Assembly (NCBI GenBank): GCA_002422305.1
Contig: DIUG01000066.1
Location: 1 to 11,990, forward strand
From: Patescibacteria group bacterium UBA6164
Lineage (GTDB): Bacteria > Patescibacteriota > Gracilibacteria > BD1-5 > UBA6164
Direction of reading: 5' to 3'
Length of the DNA: 11,990 nucleotides
The stretch's first letter is position 1; every line of letters starts with the position of its first letter. The position numbers and the translations under genes were made by a program. Below the pieces are notes generated by a model. It was not told the DNA's origin and searched no databases. It saw only the letters and a program-made list of their open reading frames with translations. This document shows, piece by piece, positions 8,560 through 11,990 of this stretch.

Positions 8560-9396
8560 ATGAAAAAATGATATGAAATGATTGTAAAAGCAATTGAAGT
8601 AACAAAAAAATATAATCATGATGAAGTAAAACAATTATCATGACTTTTTAGTTATTTGAATAATCTTGATATAGATGAAGAATGATTTTGAACTTGAGTA
8701 AGTGCAAAATGATTGTGGAAACTTTTAAATCCTTTGACAAAAACTTGAAATCTTCAAAAATTTGATGATTGGTGGATTAGTGTTTCAAATACTGCAAGAT
8801 TAAAAGAAAATAAAGATTATGAGAAAAAAGAAACTATTGAAATGCAAGCCAAATCTACCACTTCGGAAAATTCCGAAATGGCAAAAAGACCAGTAAAAAA
8901 AGTTGATTATATTTTAACTCTTAGAGCTTGAGAATATTGTGCTGTTTTAACAAAATGAGATAGTTGAGATCTTTATAGGAGATTTATTTTTGATATAAAA
9001 GATGAATTTTTGAGACTTGTTTTTAGAAAATGAAAAAGTATTGATACAAGAAATGAATTTACAAAATCTATTTCAGAACTTGAATTTATGAAAGAATTAA
9101 AACAAAATTGTAAATTTGAAACTCTATCAAATGTTTATTGAGAAATGACAAATTTGATTTATCTAGAATTATTTTGAGTCAAAGCTATAGAATTTAAAGA
9201 AATAAATGATATTTCAAAAAAATCTTTTGCAAAAGACTTTTTTACTAAAGATTGATTATTTGATCTAGAAAAGTTAGAAAATAAACTTTCTGCTGTTATA
9301 GGTTATATACAACCAAAAACTAGAGGTGATTTAAAAAGTTTGATTATAGATTTTTTAAATAAAGAAGTGAAAATTATTAAAACTATTTGAAATTAA
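8560..9396 (+). CDS. AntA-like antirepressor-domain protein within the R-M block
   Basis: A 278-residue protein that resembles phage antirepressors of the AntA/AntB type, small DNA- or repressor-binding switches. Evidence: VSAKGLWKLL...KFDDWW...LKENKDY (about 47-87) mirrors the AntA pattern of a helix, a Trp-containing core and a kDY end. VDYILTLRAGEYCAVLTKGDSGDLYRRFIFDI (about 115-146) resembles the domain's second half (dYiLTl..A.e......G...R.yfI). The C-terminal part (VYGEMTNLIYLELFG, SKKSFAKDFF, IQPKTRGDLKSLI) resembles the carboxy region often joined to Bro/AntA proteins. A palindrome splits the two halves. It lies between the transposase (8 bases upstream) and res (33 bases downstream), so co-expression with res is likely. 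A role in controlling res or in sensing phage infection is inference; the domain match is by eye and moderate. Confidence 0.6.
8858..8881 (+). repeat. Small palindrome in the linker of the AntA-like gene
   Basis: CCACTTCGGAA (8858-8868) and TTCCGAAATGG (8871-8881) pair with a single C-A mismatch around AA. It uses ACC, TCG and TCC codons that are rare around it, and it encodes part of a Ser/Thr linker (KSTTSENSEM) between the two halves of the antirepressor-like region. It shares no sequence with the transposase palindromes. Confidence 0.55.
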
Positions 9397-9429
9397 AAAA
9401 ATATTTAATTTATTTCTAAAAATTACACT

Positions 9430-11739
9430 ATGAAACAACTTAAAAATTATCAAGAAAAAGCAGTTGATAAACTAATAAGAAAAAGTAAAGAACTTCTTGA
9501 AGAAGATATTGATAAAAAAACTATTATTTTTCAAGCTCCTACTTGAAGTGGTAAAACTTTTATGATGTCTCAATTTATAGAGCAAATTATAGCAGAAACC
9601 GAAGAAGATGAAAAAGAGCTTTGTTTTTTATGGCTTAGTATTTGAAAATGAGATTTACATATTCAAAGCTATAAATCACTAAAAAAAGAATTTGCTTGAT
9701 TTCCTAAATGTGTACTTTTAGAGCAAGAATTTTTTTGATCTAGAAGAAGTATTGATCAAAATGAAGTAGTAGTTGTAAATTGGGAAAAATTATCTACAAA
9801 AGATAGTAAAACATGAGAATGGAAAAATAATTTAATGAAAGATAGTGAAAAAGTTAATTTTAGAGAGTTAATTAAAAATACTAAAGAAGAAAGAAAAATT
9901 ATAGTTTTAATAATAGATGAAAGTCATGCAAGTTCTAGCAGTGAAAGGGCTTTAGAACTAAGAGATGAAATAATTAAACCAGATTTAACAATTGAGATGT
10001 CAGCAACTCCTGTTTTAATTGAATGACAATATAATGAAAAAGTTCAAGTTCAAGCAAATGATGTTATTGAAGAATGAATGATAAAAAAAGAAATTATAAT
10101 AAATGAAAATTTAGATGAAATTGATATTGATGAAAATACTTCTGAAAGTCTTATACTTGAAGCTAGTTATAATAAAAGACTAAGATTAGCTAACTTATAC
10201 AAGAAAAATAATATAAATGTAAATCCTTTGTGTCTTATTCAATTACCAGATAGTATAGAATGAGAAGATAAAAGAGAAGCTGTAGAAGAGTTTTTGGCTA
10301 GTAAATGAATTACTTATGAAAATGGAAAACTTGCTATTTGGATGACTTGAGATGAAAATAAAATAAATCAAGAAAAAGAAATTATTATTCCAAATGATAG
10401 TGAAGTTGAATTTTTGATTTTTAAAACTGCTGTGGCAACGGGTTGGGATTGTCCTAGATCTCAAATACTTATAAGATTTAGAGAAATTAAAAGTATAAGA
10501 TTTGAAATACAAACAGTTTGAAGAATAATTAGAATGCCTGAAGCTATGCATTATTTAGAAGATGAACTAAATAAATCTTATGTTTTTGTTAATACTATAG
10601 AGTTTGAAGTTAATCAAGAAAAATATAATCCAAATATAATTAAATCAATAAAAGTTACTAGAAAAGATGATTTATATAATAATTTAGTTTTAAATTCATA
10701 CTATAGAACAAGAGTTGATTATTGAGATATTACTTCAAAAATTACTCCAGTTTTAGAAGATGTTTTTTGTAATTTTTTTGGTATTGAAAAAGATAATTTT
10801 GATTTTTGATTTCTAAAAAATAAAGAAAATATAACTAAAAAATGAGTTAATTTAAATTGATATGATAATCAAGATGAAATAATCTTAAATATGAAAATTG
10901 ATACAAATGAATTTGATAAATTAGTAGATAAAAAATTAGAAATATGACAAAGTTTAAATCTTTCTTTATCACAAAATGATTTAGAATATGCTTTTATAAA
11001 TTTAATTAGACAAAACTTAAATTGATTTGCTTTTAAAAGATCAACTTGACCAGTTCAAAGTGCAATTTTTATCTGGTTTCAAAAGTATTTATGAACAAGA
11101 CAAAATCAAGAATATGAAGCTATTTATGTGATGAATGTTGTATTAAATAGTTATAAAATTTTTAGTCAATTAATTGATGAATCTGTAAAAAAGTATAAAC
11201 CATTAAAAGATGAGGAAATAAAAGCTAAAATGGAAGAATTAGAAGAATGGAATGATAATTGGGAAATAGTAAAAACAAGAAACTTTAACCCTTATACTTA
11301 TAAAAAAGAAAATTATTCAAAATATATTTATACTCCTTGTTATCTTAATTTAGATAATAATTTAGAAAAAGATTTTGCAGATTTTATTGAAGCAAATAAT
11401 CAAAATATAGCTTGGTGGTGGCAAAATTGAAATGAACATATGGAATTAAATTTTTGAATAAAATATTGAGACTTTTCTACATTTCAGCCAGATTTTTTAA
11501 TAATGTTTAATGATTGAAAACTTTGAATTTTTGATACAAAAGCTAGTTGAGATAGAGAAGATCAGAATAAAATAAAAGCAGAAGCTTTACAAGACTATAT
11601 AAAACAAGAAAATGAAAAATGAAAAAATATTTTTTGATGACTTGTGATAAAATCTTGAAATCACTTTTTATTAAATAAAAAAGCAGAATATAAATCATAT
11701 ATTGAAAATTCAAGTGATTGGGAATATTTAAAATATTAA
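9430..11739 (+). CDS. res: Type III restriction enzyme Res (helicase-nuclease)
   Basis: A 769-residue superfamily 2 translocase with a C-terminal nuclease, the cleaving subunit of type III R-M. Motifs in order: NYQEKAVDKL (Q-like), Walker A APT38GSGK42T, Walker B/DExH LIID163-ESH, motif III M190SATP, motif V TAVATGWDCPR (333-343), motif VI Q361TVGRIIRMP with arginine fingers R365 and R368. The nuclease is PD-(D/E)XK: FQPD688 ... GIFD702TK704. Gly39 of Walker A and Gly364 of motif VI are TGA codons. It is shorter than the roughly 970-residue EcoP15I Res, as in many compact type III enzymes. ATG 9430 follows the upstream TAA by 33 bases; no other early ATG retains the YQ motif. With Mod it would cut DNA with unmodified sites in opposite orientation. 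Confidence 0.9.
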
Positions 11740-11818
11740 AAAAATAGCAAAAAAGCAAAAACAAATAAAATTGTTTAGGATTCAAAAATGTGAGATATTA
11801 TAAATAATTGAAATAAAC

Positions 11819-11990
11819 ATGAAAGAATGATTTATACTAAAAAAGTTTGAAATATTTAATTGGTGAACTTTTGACTCTGAGATTGAAACTTTTTACTTAA
11901 ATGAAGATATAACTGTAGTTTCATGAGATAATTGAAGCGGAAAATCAACGGTAGTTGATGCTTTAGTTTCTTTACTAGTGCCATGAAAAG
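11819..11990 (+). CDS. jetC: Wadjet SMC-like ATPase JetC, N-terminal part
   Basis: The first 57 residues of a gene that runs off the window. The sequence LKKFEIFNWGTFDSEIETF followed by ITVVSGDNGSGKSTVVDALVSLLVPGK is the N-terminus of MukB/MksB/JetC-type SMC ATPases: strand, NWGTF-type turn, then Walker A GDNGSGKS and the helix ending LLVPGK, which is characteristic of the Wadjet/Mks group. Two of the three P-loop glycines (11924, 11933) are TGA codons. The start at 11819 is the only ATG between the preceding in-frame TAA (11801) and the P-loop. It lies 79 bases after res, not after jetB as is usual. JetC extrudes DNA loops with JetA/JetB; JetD should follow outside the window. Confidence 0.85.

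Noticed and set aside
11788..11859. Small ORF of 23 codons overlapping the jetC start
   Set aside because: It has no recognisable sequence, overlaps the well-supported jetC frame, and is no longer than expected by chance.
322..11990. TGA read as tryptophan (code 4)
   Set aside because: It would place Trp in the Walker A, SAM and lipobox glycine positions; TGG is present where Trp is expected (WDCPR, NWG).

Overview
The window comes from a bacterium that reads TGA as glycine (genetic code 25), which points to the Gracilibacteria (BD1-5/GN02) or Absconditabacteria (SR1) of the Patescibacteria/CPR. With TGA read as stop, the window shatters into fragments. With TGA read as Gly, eight long genes open up, all on the + strand. 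In-frame TGA falls exactly where families require glycine: the helicase Walker A (APTGSGKT), the methyltransferase SAM motif (FFAGSGTTGHA), the SMC P-loop (GDNGSGKST) and a lipobox (LTGC). TAA and TAG remain stops and TGG remains Trp. The DNA is very AT-rich and no strong Shine-Dalgarno sequences are visible.

Surface region (about 1-4020): an AT-rich leader with no convincing gene, then a 1089-residue surface protein (322-3591) with a type IV prepilin N-terminus and a long array of GLUG-type GG(F/Y)xG repeats containing a near-exact 123-codon tandem duplication. A 108-residue lipoprotein rich in Glu, Arg and Lys follows. Two hairpins close this region. The second is a terminator whose spacer and loop carry a good sigma70-like promoter for the next operon.

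Defence region (4078 to the window end): jetA (DUF3375) and jetB (DUF4194) are the first two genes of a Wadjet (JetABCD) anti-plasmid condensin system. Instead of jetC following at once, there is a 5.7 kb block holding a type III restriction-modification system. It consists of mod (methyltransferase), a REP-associated (Y1/HUH) transposase, an AntA-like antirepressor-domain protein, and res (helicase-nuclease). Only then does jetC (MukB-like SMC ATPase) begin, at 11819. It runs off the window edge, and jetD, if present, lies beyond it.

The main discovery candidate is this nested layout: a complete type III R-M system with a putative antirepressor switch sits inside a Wadjet operon, in a reduced, UGA-recoded genome. 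The inserted block also carries palindromic REP-like elements that stay in frame inside three of its four genes. All functional assignments rest on motifs recognised by eye; no database search was run.
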